Of a DNA stretch of 64,000 nucleotides, positions 28,580 through 36,771 are shown piece by piece. The stretch spans positions 62,001 through 126,000 of the forward strand of contig JAOSKU010000001.1 of assembly GCA_027493445.1 (NCBI GenBank). The letters are read 5' to 3'. Made by a program: the position numbers and the translations under genes. Origin of the DNA: Thermoleophilia bacterium. Its GTDB lineage: Bacteria; Actinomycetota; Thermoleophilia; RBG-16-64-13. The notes under the pieces are model-generated. The model was not told the DNA's origin and ran no database searches. It saw only the letters and a list, made by a program, of their open reading frames with translations. Numbering within the stretch: the first letter of the stretch is position 1; each line of letters opens with the position of its first letter.

Positions 28580-29278
28580 CATGACCGAAAACGACATCCT
28601 GGAGGCCGCCAAGCAGGCAGTGGTGGCCGCCGACGAAGAAAAAGCCATCGAGGTGGCCCGCCAGGCGGTAGCCCTGGGCCTCGATCCCCTGCGAGTCATA
28701 AACGAAGGCTTTACCCCGGGCATGCGGCAGGTGGGCGACCTCTTCGAGCGGGGCACCATGTTCTTGCCCGAGGTGATCATCGCCAGTGAAGCCATGGTGG
28801 CCGCCGTGGCCATCTTGGAAGAGAACCTGCCCGCCGAGCAAAAGGAGAAGCAAGCCGGCATCGCCGTGCTTGGCACCATCGAAGGGGACGTGCACGACAT
28901 CGGCAAGGGCATCGTGGCCACCCTCATGCGGGTCTACGGCTTTAAGGTGCACGACTTAGGTAGAGACGTGCCCCTCCAGAGGTTCGTGGACGAGGCCAAG
29001 AGCTCCGGGGCCCAGCTCGTGGGCTCCTCCGCTCTTATGACCACCACCATGGTGGGCCAGAAGCAGCTGGAGAAGCTGCTCAAAGAGGCCGGCATCCGCG
29101 AGCAGGTGAAGACCATGGTGGGCGGGGCGGTGGTCACCCAGTACTGGGCCGACAAGATCGGAGCCGACGCCTACGCCGAGAACGCCCAGGAAGCGGTGGC
29201 CAAGGCCCTTGAGCTGGTGGAAGGGTAGGAGGTGAGCGAACGATGACATCGTACCCGACCCGCATGGGCGACGGCCAC
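28580..29278 (+). repeat. Segmental duplication B, copy 1
   Basis: This 699-bp block (corrinoid gene plus the first 12 codons of mtbB) matches 50644-51343 except for a few bases: ATC versus CTG in one codon pair (GIR/GLR) and one extra A in the other copy. The identity stops abruptly at codon 12 of mtbB, after which the two mtbB genes diverge strongly. Confidence 0.9.
28581..29228 (+). CDS. mttC: Methylamine corrinoid protein
   Basis: A 215-residue corrinoid carrier. The N-terminal helical domain has [20 protein letters not shown], and the B12 motif is D103-V-H105-D-I-G108 ([10 protein letters not shown]). [16 protein letters not shown] and [20 protein letters not shown] complete the fold. 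It lies between mttB and mtbB, so it could serve either; the symbol follows the upstream gene. ATG 28581 follows ACGAGGAG. The gene and flanks recur nearly identically at 50644-51343. Its stop is TAG, immediately followed by the GAGGTG Shine-Dalgarno of mtbB. Confidence 0.93.
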   Translation: MTENDILEAAKQAVVAADEEKAIEVARQAVALGLDPLRVINEGFTPGMRQVGDLFERGTMFLPEVIIASEAMVAAVAILEENLPAEQKEKQAGIAVLGTIEGDVHDIGKGIVATLMRVYGFKVHDLGRDVPLQRFVDEAKSSGAQLVGSSALMTTTMVGQKQLEKLLKEAGIREQVKTMVGGAVVTQYWADKIGADAYAENAQEAVAKALELVEG

Positions 29279-30646
29279 GCCGTGGAGATGTCGACCGACG
29301 AGCTGCGCTGCGACATCCTGGCCGGCACCGAGGACGCCGCCGACCGGGGCAGGATCCCCGCGCTTTCCCAAGAGGAGCAGGACTACCTGCTCGATCTCTT
29401 CAGCTACCCGGGCAAGATCGTCGGTGTGCAGCCGGGGAACGAGGTGGTCCTCACCGACGACGGCTCGGTGAACGCCCTCTATGGGGCCCAGAGCTCGAGC
29501 GGCGTGGGCGTGCCCCTCAGCCGGGAGCTGGCTATCCGGGTGTATGAGCGGGCCTTCTGCATGGACACCATGGAGGTGGGCCACCCTGACTACTCCTTCA
29601 AACCGGTGAAACCCATCGTCTCCCTGGAGCAGCAGTGCTTGGAGAGCGTGCTTTCTTCCACCATCATCCCCATCTACTATGGAGCCATGCCCAACCTGGC
29701 CCTCTACGCCAAGCCGGACGGCCCCTTCGGCAACCCAGCCGACCTTTTGCCCCAGGGGAAGATCTCGGAAGCCCGGGCTGCTCAGGAAGAAGCGGCCCAG
29801 GCCTTGACCCGGGACATGGTTTACGTCGGCCGCAAGATGGCCGAGGTGGGAGCCGACGGTTTCAACTTCGACACCACGGCCTCCGCCGGGGACGCCGAGT
29901 TCATGGCCACCCTGCAAGCCGTGGAGGAGCTTGCGAAGACCACAGAGCTCTCCATCGAGGTGGGCATGGCCGCCGAGTTCGTGCTCGGCATGCACGGGCA
30001 GGTCACGTACGACGGCGTACGCCTAGCCGGGCTCTATCCGCATGAGCAGCTCAAGCTGGTGGAGAAGGCCGGCGCCCACCTCTTCGGCCCGGTGGTCAAT
30101 ACCAACACCCGCCGCTCGAGTGCCTGGAACGTTTCCCGGGCGGTCACCTTCGTCAAAGCCTGCTCCGAGGCGGCCTCCATCCCCATCCACGCCAACGTGG
30201 GCATCGGGGTAGGGGGGGTGCCCATGTGCGAGACTCCGCCCACCAGCATGGTCACTCGGGCCAGCGTGGCCATGGTGGAGATCGCTCGGGTGGACGGCTT
30301 ATAGGTGGGCGCGGGCGATCCTTTCGGGATGCCCGTGTCTCATGCCCTGGCCTCCGGGATGGGGGGCATTCGCACGGCCGGAGATCTGGTCGCACGGATG
30401 CAGCTCCACCGCAAGATGCGACTCCCGGAAGCCAAGAGGTATGTGGCTGACAGACTGAAAGTGGCCCAGAGCGACCTTTCCGACGAGGTGGCCATGCGCG
30501 AGCTCCGGGAGGAGCTCGACCTGGGGGTGGTCACCTCCATGGTGGGCGGAGCCAAGGCGCTCGCGGCCAAGGCCCGCATCGGGCGGCTGCTCGACGTGAG
30601 GGTGCCCTCGGTGGAGATCCTCAAGCAGAAGATCGGAGTCTCGTGA
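29243..30646 (+). CDS. mtbB: Dimethylamine methyltransferase MtbB, pyrrolysine at UAG 30302
   Basis: MtbB demethylates dimethylamine onto a corrinoid protein. The frame has one TAG at 30302-30304 (residue 354) in ARVDGL-O-VGAGDPFGMP; beyond it runs [20 protein letters not shown] and the conserved helical C-terminus to TGA 30646, 467 residues in all. Upstream hallmarks are NEVVLTDDGSVNALYG, EVGHPDYSFKPVKPIVSLEQ, IIPIYYGAMPNLALYAKPDG and [18 protein letters not shown] 29243 follows GGAGGTGAGCG. The next gene overlaps by GTGA. A GTG right after the UAG could make it look like two genes, but the family is one protein. Confidence 0.95.
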
Positions 30647-32103
30647 GCACCGGCGCCCGCTGGGGCATCCGAGCATTGGAGCCCGCCGATCTCGAGGCGC
30701 TCCATGCGGCTACCCTCCACATCCTCTGGCACGCCGGGGTCAGAGTGGAGGATCCGGCGGCGGCGGAGATCTTCGCCGGTGCTGGCGCAACCGTCCAGAC
30801 GCGAGGCGATCACACCCTCGTGCGCCTGCCGGAGTCAGTGGTGGAGACGGCCATCCAGTCGGCTCCGGGGAGTTTCACGTTGCACGGACGGCGTCCGGAG
30901 GACGACTTCCTGATCGAACCGGGCGCAACCGGCTTCACGGCCGGTTTCGGCGAGCACGTCAAGATCGTGGACCTCGACACCCGGGAAGTACGGGCCACCA
31001 CCAAGTCGGACCTGGCCGACATTACCCGCATCCAGGACCACCTGGACATCATCAGCTTCGTGGAACGAGCCGCCTGCGCCGGCGACCAGTATCCCGCCGT
31101 CCAAGCGGTGCACAACTACGACGCCATGGTGCGCAGCACGAGCAAGCATGTGTTCCTCGGCTTCGGCGGGCAAGAGAATGCCAAGGCCATCATCGCCATG
31201 GCCCAAGCGACGGCCGGCGGGACTGAGCAGGTGCGCACGCGTCCCCCCGTCACCTGCCTGGTCTCGCCCTCGAGCCCCCTGGGGCTGGTGGCCGAGTGCA
31301 CCTCGTCGCTGATCGAAGCGGCGAGAGGGGGCCTCGGGATCGGGATCCACCCCATGTCTCTGTCGGGAGCCTCCTCCCCCAGCACGCCGGTCGGGGTGGT
31401 CGTGCAGCACAACGCCGAGCTCCTGAGCGCGGTGGTGCTGGCCCAGGCGGTGCGCCCTGGTACACCGTGCCTGATGGCCTTCGACAGCACCATCATGGAC
31501 CTGCGCCGGAGCGCCTCGCCAGTGGGAGTTCCAGAGATGGCGCTGCACGGCGTCGCGGGCATCCAGCTGGCCCGGCACTACGACATTCCCAGCTGGGCGG
31601 GGGCCTGCGCAACGGACAGCAAGCTCCCCGACGCCCAACAGGGCTACGACTTCACTTTGACCGCTCTGCCGGCGGCTCTGGCTGGGGCGAACGTCATCTA
31701 CGGCATCGGTGCCATCGAATCGTTGATCACCTTCGACTACGCCGCCATGATCATGGGCGCTGAGCAGGCGGGTCGGATCAGGCGGTTTGCGGAGGGGGTC
31801 GACTTGGCCGGACTCTGGGAGGTCGTGAAGGTCATCGAGGAGGTGGGTCCCGGGGGCGAGTACATCAGCCACGACCACACTTTCGACCATATGCGCGAGC
31901 TCAGCTCATCGAATCTCTTCGACCGTCACGCACGCGAGGTCTGGGAGCGCGACGGCTCTCGCGACGCGGCGGACCGGGCCTACGCCGTGGCGCGAAGGAT
32001 CCTCGACAGCCACCAGCCAGCGCCGCTGCAGCCTGAGGTCGAGTCGCGGCTGGAGGAGATCGTGGCGGCGCGGGAGGAAGAGGCCCGCGCAGCAACCGTC
32101 TGA
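30643..32103 (+). CDS. MttB-superfamily methyltransferase without pyrrolysine (2)
   Basis: A 486-residue MttB homologue. It keeps MttB landmarks (LEALHAATLHILWHAGVRVE, STSKHVFLGFGGQENAKAI, SLSGASSPSTPVGVVVQHNA, LPAALAGANVIYGIGAIESL). At the Pyl position, VAGG-O-ADSKVSDAQ is replaced by WAGACATDSKLPDAQ, so the flanking motif is kept but Pyl is replaced, perhaps by Cys. It starts with GTG 30643 overlapping the mtbB stop. The flanks are closer to true MttB than those of the other non-Pyl homologue, suggesting loss of Pyl from an MttB-like ancestor (inference). The substrate is unknown. Confidence 0.88.
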   Translation: MSTGARWGIRALEPADLEALHAATLHILWHAGVRVEDPAAAEIFAGAGATVQTRGDHTLVRLPESVVETAIQSAPGSFTLHGRRPEDDFLIEPGATGFTAGFGEHVKIVDLDTREVRATTKSDLADITRIQDHLDIISFVERAACAGDQYPAVQAVHNYDAMVRSTSKHVFLGFGGQENAKAIIAMAQATAGGTEQVRTRPPVTCLVSPSSPLGLVAECTSSLIEAARGGLGIGIHPMSLSGASSPSTPVGVVVQHNAELLSAVVLAQAVRPGTPCLMAFDSTIMDLRRSASPVGVPEMALHGVAGIQLARHYDIPSWAGACATDSKLPDAQQGYDFTLTALPAALAGANVIYGIGAIESLITFDYAAMIMGAEQAGRIRRFAEGVDLAGLWEVVKVIEEVGPGGEYISHDHTFDHMRELSSSNLFDRHAREVWERDGSRDAADRAYAVARRILDSHQPAPLQPEVESRLEEIVAAREEEARAATV

Positions 32104-32112
32104 AGTCGACCC

Positions 32113-32160
32113 CGGTTTCCGCGCGGCTGCGGCGGCCGGGGCTTCGTCTTGAAAGGGTCT
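32113..32160. repeat. Possible diverged fragment of the MITE-like repeat
   Basis: The stretch GGCTGCGGCGGCCGGGGCTT and the bases after it (CGTCTTGAA) resemble the right end of the MITE-like unit at 26859-27021. It begins 10 bp after a gene stop, as other copies do. The match is short and GC-rich, so this is tentative. Confidence 0.35.
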
Positions 32161-32198
32161 CTCAGGGGTCCAGGCGGCGGGCGAGTGCCACGTCGGGA

Positions 32199-32531
32199 TC
32201 AAGCGCGGGGCTCGCCTCCAGACATCCGTTCCCAGGCCCGGGCCCTCTTCTTGGCTATGGTGTTGGCGTCGAGGACCGAGAACAGGTAGACGAAGACGCC
32301 GCCGGCGAAGCGCCCGAATATGGAGATGTCTGGGCTGGTCACCATATAGGTGATGAAAGCCAGGAACATGATGAAGAACTGCATGGTGATGCCTCGGATG
32401 GGGTCGCCGTTCAGGACCTGCCCGGCGCCGGGGAGAACGAAGGCGGCCGCCGTTACCAGCCAGACGGGGTAAGGCTTGCGGGCAGGGGGAGACGGCGATT
32501 TCGGGTCAGGCTTCGGACGGCTCGTGCTCAC
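32199..32531 (-). CDS. Small membrane protein with three or so helices, unknown function
   Basis: A 110-residue protein with a proline/lysine-rich N-terminus (MSTSRPKPDPKSPSPPARKP) and hydrophobic segments: VWLVTAAAFVLPGAGQVLNG, ITMQFFIMFLAFITYMV and FGRFAGGVFVYLFSVLDA. The PGAGQVLNG loop recalls TM2-type membrane proteins. The C-terminus is basic. Its start overlaps the end of the upstream gene by 26 bp. It is the last gene of a minus-strand operon that starts at 36163. Confidence 0.65.
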   Translation of the reverse strand: MSTSRPKPDPKSPSPPARKPYPVWLVTAAAFVLPGAGQVLNGDPIRGITMQFFIMFLAFITYMVTSPDISIFGRFAGGVFVYLFSVLDANTIAKKRARAWERMSGGEPRA

Positions 32532-33180
32532 TTAGCTTCTCCTCGACGGTGCGGAGCAAGGTCAGAGTCTCGGCCACGATGTTCTGGGAGATCGCGTCGG
32601 CGGGGAACTTGACCGACCGCAGCACCCGGTATGTGCTCCGGTCGCCCCGGGCGCAGCGCATGGTCACCTGGACTTCTCGGTCGTTCACGATCAGCTGCTT
32701 GAGGGACGGGAATTCGCTCAGATCCAGCTCCTGCAGGAGGCGGAGCACATGCAGGCTCTCGCTACCCGAGCCACAAACCTCGGTGGTCTCCGGCCATCCG
32801 GGAGGGGGAAGAAAACGGGTGCCCAGGCCGTTCTCTTCGGTGAAGTACTCGGTACCTGAGGGTTGGACCGTGACGCGGATGCTCCCGCTATGCGCCCTTC
32901 GCCAGCGGACTTGGAGCCACAGGGTGGGAAGTGTGCGCAGAACCAGTGTGTCTGGAAAGAGGTCCACCCGAGCCGCGCTGGAATCCAGGCCGCCCTTGAC
33001 CGTGGGGTACCGCCACGGAGTCAGGCTCACCTGTGGGTGGTCCAGGACCTTCAGGAAAGGATCCAGCATGTGCAGCCGGTTCTGCCGGTCGTGGCTGCGG
33101 ATCTTCCAGATGACATACCCGGCGAGGACGGCCGCCGCCGCGACGACAACGATCTTGGCCGTGAGGACGATGTCCATCAT
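32506..33180 (-). CDS. Single-helix membrane-anchored protein, unknown function
   Basis: A 224-residue protein with an N-terminal helix (VLTAKIVVVAAAAVLAGYVI) and a soluble, mixed alpha/beta domain facing the cytoplasm by charge (KIRSHDRQNRLH follows the helix). I recognise no family. Features seen include FPDTLVLRTLPTLWLQVRW, a GSIRVTVQPSGTEYF strand region and a C-terminal helix ending TVEEKLSEHEPSEA. It lies 47 bp after the Usp gene in the same operon as the APC permease. ATG 33177 is an equally possible start. Confidence 0.6.
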   Translation of the reverse strand: MMDIVLTAKIVVVAAAAVLAGYVIWKIRSHDRQNRLHMLDPFLKVLDHPQVSLTPWRYPTVKGGLDSSAARVDLFPDTLVLRTLPTLWLQVRWRRAHSGSIRVTVQPSGTEYFTEENGLGTRFLPPPGWPETTEVCGSGSESLHVLRLLQELDLSEFPSLKQLIVNDREVQVTMRCARGDRSTYRVLRSVKFPADAISQNIVAETLTLLRTVEEKLSEHEPSEA

Positions 33181-33226
33181 GGCCGTCGCTTCATGTCGCG
33201 GCTGCGGCCGCCTCTCGGGTCATACG

Positions 33227-33670
33227 CTACCGCACCACCGTAACGGGGCAGTGCGCGTAGTGGATCACCGACGACGCCACCGAGCCGAGCAGAAGCCGGG
33301 CAAGCCCGGTCTGGCCGGTGGAGCCGACCACGATGTGGTCGGCTCCGTGGGCCTCTGCTTGCTTCACGATGGTCGCGCCGATGTTCGTGCCGTAGACTTC
33401 GCACAGTTCGTACTGATCGAATCCCGCGTTTCTAGCTGTTTCCTCCGCCCGGCGCAAGACTTCCGAGCCCAGATCGGTCACCGCGCTGTCAATGCCGGTG
33501 TCGGCTGGGATCGGGTCCGGCTCTTCGGTCTCGAGCATGGCCAGATGGCGGTTGGTCACCGTGCAGAATACCAGCTTGGAGCCGTGCTTTCTCGCCAGCT
33601 CAACGGCGAAAGCGAGCGCCTTCTCCGCGGAGTGCGAGCCGTCGGTCGCGGCCATGATCGTCTCGAACAC
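33227..33670 (-). CDS. Universal stress protein, single domain
   Basis: A 147-residue UspA fold: MFETIMAATDGSHSAEKALA at the start and the nucleotide-binding VVGSTGQTGLARLLLGSVAS near the end. It follows the APC permease by 18 bp. Usp genes next to permeases often modulate transport or energy status, but the role here is unproven. Stop is TAG. Confidence 0.88.
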   Translation of the reverse strand: MFETIMAATDGSHSAEKALAFAVELARKHGSKLVFCTVTNRHLAMLETEEPDPIPADTGIDSAVTDLGSEVLRRAEETARNAGFDQYELCEVYGTNIGATIVKQAEAHGADHIVVGSTGQTGLARLLLGSVASSVIHYAHCPVTVVR

Positions 33671-33688
33671 AGCGATCTCCTCTCCGCC

Positions 33689-35080
33689 TTAGTATCCCTT
33701 GGGCCGAGGCCACGGCATCGTGTAGAGCTTGGAGCGGTCGACCATCCTGTAGCGGTGGAACACGAACCAGAGCGACGCGATGAGATAGAACAGCATGGCG
33801 GCGACCAGGTTCTTCCAGTAGCCGAAGTAGATGGCGATGAACGTCCCCGCGGCGAAGAGCATCAGCACGTACGCGGGGTAGGGGTGGAACGGGTACACAT
33901 AGCCGCGTCTGATCGAGTCCATCGGGTACAGCCGCCGGAAGCGGATTATGTTGATGGGCATGATCGCGTACATGAGCAGACCGGAGATGATGGAGAAGGT
34001 GATGACCTGATCGAGCAGACCTGTATAGCCGAAGGCGATGATGATCGGCACCAAGAACAGGATGGCCCGGTAGGGGGTCTTGTACTTGGGGTGCACGCCG
34101 CCGAAGAACCGCGGGATGAACTGGTCGCGGCCCATGGCGAACCAGGCCCGCGACGCGTCGTTGATGCACCCGTTGGCCGACGCCAGACAGGACAGGACCG
34201 TGCCTATGAACAAGGCCACGATCAGCCACTGCTTGCCCGTATTCAGGGCGGCATCGTAGAGTGGGTAGGCCGACGATCCCAGGGTGATCCAATCGACCAG
34301 GCCGGTACCAACGTACCAGGTGATCGTCGCGGCGATCAGCAGGGTGATGAGGCCCGACATGGTGCCGATGGGCAGGGCCCGCGGGGCGGAGCGGCACTCC
34401 TCGGCGGCCTGGCAGGTGCCCTCGATGCCGAGGTAGTACCAGATGCCGAACTGCAGCGCAGCCAGGAAGCCGAGCCATCCATACGGCGCCTTCGGATCCA
34501 GAGCTCCGCCGCCCGGATCGGCGTAGAAGGTTTTGGTATCGATGATCTTGCCGGGGCTCCAGAATTCACCACCGAAGAGCAGCAGGATGATGGTGACGAA
34601 CGCGATGGCCGTGATCACGAAGTTGAAGGTCAGGGTCGTGTGCACCCCTCGATAGTTGAGCCAGGTCAGGAAGGCAATCGTGAGCACCACGAACGCGGTG
34701 GTGTTGAAGGCCGAGTGGACCTCTTGCAGGACGGCGCCGACCACGATGGCGTCGGCGGATGCGAGCATGCTGTACTCGAAGATCAGAAACAGCCCCAAGT
34801 TGAAAGCGGCCAGCGGTCCGATGATGTGCTTGGCTTGGGCATACTGCCCTCCGGCCGAAGCTACGGTCGAGCTCACTTCGGAGTCGATCATGGCCACGCA
34901 TGAATACAGAATTCCCGCAAACCAACAAGCTACCAGGGCGCCGAACACTCCGCCCTTTGCTACTGTGAAGTTCCAGCCCATGAACTCGCCGACGAGGACG
35001 ATGCCCACGCCGAGAGCCCAGATGTGCATGGGCCCGAGCACCCGGAGGAGGCTCAGGCGCTGCTTCTTCTCTGCCGTCAT
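33689..35080 (-). CDS. APC-superfamily permease, candidate methylamine transporter
   Basis: A 463-residue amino acid/polyamine/organocation-type permease with about 12 transmembrane segments. The start MTAEKKQRLSLLRVLGPMHI leads into the conserved helix 1 region WALGVGIVLVGEFMGWNF. Later features are SSTVASAGGQYAQAKH, the ASANGCINDASRAWFAMGRD loop and GVHPKYKTPYRAILFLV, which are standard for this family. It follows AGGAGGGGTGCG. Position in an operon divergent from mtmCB suggests it imports a methylamine; amino acids remain possible. Second APC gene at 48.9 kb is in a similar setting. Confidence 0.85.
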   Translation of the reverse strand: MTAEKKQRLSLLRVLGPMHIWALGVGIVLVGEFMGWNFTVAKGGVFGALVACWFAGILYSCVAMIDSEVSSTVASAGGQYAQAKHIIGPLAAFNLGLFLIFEYSMLASADAIVVGAVLQEVHSAFNTTAFVVLTIAFLTWLNYRGVHTTLTFNFVITAIAFVTIILLLFGGEFWSPGKIIDTKTFYADPGGGALDPKAPYGWLGFLAALQFGIWYYLGIEGTCQAAEECRSAPRALPIGTMSGLITLLIAATITWYVGTGLVDWITLGSSAYPLYDAALNTGKQWLIVALFIGTVLSCLASANGCINDASRAWFAMGRDQFIPRFFGGVHPKYKTPYRAILFLVPIIIAFGYTGLLDQVITFSIISGLLMYAIMPINIIRFRRLYPMDSIRRGYVYPFHPYPAYVLMLFAAGTFIAIYFGYWKNLVAAMLFYLIASLWFVFHRYRMVDRSKLYTMPWPRPKGY

Positions 35081-35091
35081 CGCACCCCTCC

Positions 35092-35280
35092 TCAGTATTT
35101 GGCTGCCTCTTCGTGTCCCATGATCTCCTTCTCGATCTCTCCTTCGACCGAGCTCACGAGAAGCTCCCGGTCATAGGTTGTCTCGACCCGGATAGCGTCG
35201 ATGAAGAGCCATAGCAGGAGGCCTATCCCGACGACCCAGGCCACGTAGTTGATTACTTGGACGATATTCTCGCTGCTCAT
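35092..35280 (-). CDS. Small single-helix membrane protein (62 aa)
   Basis: The protein MSSENIVQVINYVAWVVGIG continues as one hydrophobic helix (to about residue 28) and then a charged tail with VETTYDRELLVSSVEGEIEK. The acidic tail is probably cytoplasmic. It sits 11 bp before the APC permease and 15 bp after the next small gene, so it is a bona fide operon member. No family is recognised. It could be an accessory subunit of the permease. Confidence 0.6.
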   Translation of the reverse strand: MSSENIVQVINYVAWVVGIGLLLWLFIDAIRVETTYDRELLVSSVEGEIEKEIMGHEEAAKY

Positions 35281-35294
35281 CGCTGACCCCCGGC

Positions 35295-35618
35295 TCAGCG
35301 CTTCGGTCCGAAGCGCTCGAAGATGACGCCCTTGAACTCCTTCTCGGACATCCTGAAGATGAAGATGTAGTAGCCGACCACCAGGACGACAACCAGCAAG
35401 AAGGTCGGCCAGGTGAACGTGTAGTCGAGTTCGGGCGCTTCCGCGGCCGTGGCCTGCGTAGCCGTGACTTCGGTGCTGCTCGTCGTGTCCTCCGCGAGGG
35501 CCACTCCTGTCCAGCCGAGCAGGAGGGCCAAGCCGAGGATGGTCACAAGCAGGAGGCCGAAGCCCCTGCGTGATTTCCCCCGCCTCGTTTGATTGGATCG
35601 GAACGCGCGTTTACCCAT
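35295..35618 (-). CDS. Small secreted-N-terminus membrane protein (107 aa)
   Basis: ATG 35618 begins MGKRAFRSNQTRRGKSRRGF, a basic N-region, then a helix (LLLVTILGLALLLGWTGVAL) that may be a signal peptide or anchor ending in ALAED. A Thr/Ala-rich linker follows, then a second helix (FLLVVVLVVGYYIFIF) and a basic tail ending FERFGPKR. The longer upstream ORF in this frame overlaps other genes and is not used. The gene starts 2 bp after the stop of the 51-residue gene, so they are tightly coupled. Function is unknown. Confidence 0.6.
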   Translation of the reverse strand: MGKRAFRSNQTRRGKSRRGFGLLLVTILGLALLLGWTGVALAEDTTSSTEVTATQATAAEAPELDYTFTWPTFLLVVVLVVGYYIFIFRMSEKEFKGVIFERFGPKR

Positions 35619-35620
35619 GG

Positions 35621-35776
35621 CTACCCCACCAGCACCTTTCCTGTCAGAAGGATCGGGACGAGCAGGAAGACAAAGCAGAGGACCAAGATGAAGAGCACGT
35701 CGAAGACCTGCATGAAAACGCTCTGCTTCGGCTCCTTGTAGTCCTGGTACGGGATCCACTCCTCGTGTTCTGACAT
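35621..35776 (-). CDS. Tiny membrane protein (51 aa)
   Basis: Starting at ATG 35776, the reading frame gives MSEHEEWIPYQDYKEPKQSV followed by one long hydrophobic helix (FDVLFILVLCFVFLLVPILL) and TGKVLVG, ending in TAG. A strong ribosome binding site (GAGGGGGGAG) precedes it. It fits exactly between two other small membrane protein genes with a 2-bp gap to the next. It is aromatic-rich before the helix. No family is recognised. Tight spacing and the strong ribosome binding site are the case for it being real. Confidence 0.6.
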   Translation of the reverse strand: MSEHEEWIPYQDYKEPKQSVFMQVFDVLFILVLCFVFLLVPILLTGKVLVG

Positions 35777-35812
35777 CGGTTCTCCCCCCTCTCGAGATGT
35801 CGGTTAGCACTC

Positions 35813-36163
35813 TTATGCGCTCTTCTGCGCACGTTTCTGGTCCTGCCAGTAGAGATCCTGGGAATAGAAGCGGACGGATTCGTGCTTGAGCCGTCTGGTG
35901 TTCTGAACCATGCCCACGGTGTTGAAAACCGAGGCGAAGAGTCCCAGGAAGATCAGTGCCAGCCGCAGAAGGTTGTCCTCGATGTACAGGTTGGCCACGA
36001 AGAAGAAGATGCTCCACAACACGATCCACAGCGCGACCACGAAAATGTAGATGGTGATGACGTCGCTGCGGTACATCTTGTCGATGCGCGGGTCGTGCTT
36101 GTGCGCTTTCTCTTCGGCGTCGATCGCCTTTCCGACGATCTCGTCGACTTCCGACGTGCCCAT
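35813..36163 (-). CDS. Small two-helix membrane protein (116 aa), first gene of the operon
   Basis: A charged N-terminus (MGTSEVDEIVGKAIDAEEKA, RIDKMYRSD) precedes two helices (VITIYIFVVALWIVLWSIFF and LRLALIFLGLFASVFNTVGM) and a basic, aromatic C-terminus (YSQDLYWQDQKR). Both ends are probably cytoplasmic. ATG 36163 follows AAGGGGGGAG. It opens the minus-strand operon that includes three more small membrane proteins, the APC permease, Usp and two other membrane genes. I recognise no family. Confidence 0.65.
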   Translation of the reverse strand: MGTSEVDEIVGKAIDAEEKAHKHDPRIDKMYRSDVITIYIFVVALWIVLWSIFFFVANLYIEDNLLRLALIFLGLFASVFNTVGMVQNTRRLKHESVRFYSQDLYWQDQKRAQKSA

Positions 36164-36771
36164 TTACTCCCCCCTTTCGTGCACGGAGAACGACGCGTTG
36201 GTGCCCGCCTCTGCGGGCGCTCGGCTTCTCATAGGCGACCTCGATGATCGTGGTTGGACCCGGCGGGGAGGGGAGACACCGGCACGAGGTCGGCGGGGCC
36301 GGTACGAGCAGGCTGGCTCTCAGCGCCATGCGGGCATGAAACCGCTGCCATAGTGATCCGGTCCACACGTGCACATTCCCCCCGGTTGCGTTGATCGACC
36401 CGGACCGGACGCTCAACCACATGGTCCGTTGGGTCGTGAGTCGTCGGATACCCCCATACCCACTACGTGACGACTGTCTCGTATTTCATACAGATTCCAG
36501 GAGCAGTTGTCAAGTAGTCTAGATAGCCTTGGCCGCTCGACCAGCATTTCTGACCGCATGGCACTATTGACTTTTGCCATGCGGCCTTTGTAGAGTAATG
36601 GCGGCGCCGGTGTTCTATTCGTCTAGATATGTTGGCGCCAGGGGGGTTCATGCACACGGGGGAACGCCAGCGGTATCCCGCGGAGGTCGGCCTGCGGATA
36701 CTCTCAGCTGTGCTCCTCGCCTCGCTGCCCCCCATGATCTCAGGTAACTCCTAGCACAAGGAGGTGAGCGC
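36164..36771. other. Divergent control region between permease operon and mtmC-mtmB
   Basis: This 608-bp gap has no convincing gene. On the plus strand it holds a promoter at 36567-36596 and a TCTAGA element at 36622-36627; another GTCTAGATA occurs near 36518. The left third (36240-36480), read on the minus strand, is rich in short inverted repeats and could be a structured leader for the permease operon. I looked for a cobalamin or cyclic di-GMP riboswitch there and could not match one. Confidence 0.5.
36567..36639 (+). promoter_or_regulatory. mtmC promoter with GGCGCC-TCTAGA-GGCGCC element
   Basis: TTGACT (36567-36572) and TAGAGT (36591-36596) are separated by 18 bp, a good sigma-70 type promoter. 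Just downstream, from 36603, lies GGCGCC, then GGTGTTCTATTCGTCTAGAT, then GGCGCC at 36634-36639. The same layout and sequence occur at 39245-39316 in front of the methyltransferase gene at 39.6 kb. Conservation across the -35, -10 and following 40 bp points to a shared regulator or leader structure. Confidence 0.65.

Noticed and set aside
30305-30646. A separate gene starting at GTG right after the UAG of mtbB
   Set aside because: The frame is continuous with mtbB across the UAG and the sequence is the known C-terminus of MtbB; the same holds after the UAG at 52370.
36240-36480. Cobalamin riboswitch on the minus strand before the permease operon
   Set aside because: The B12-box and the conserved core could not be matched; only generic GC-rich inverted repeats are present.
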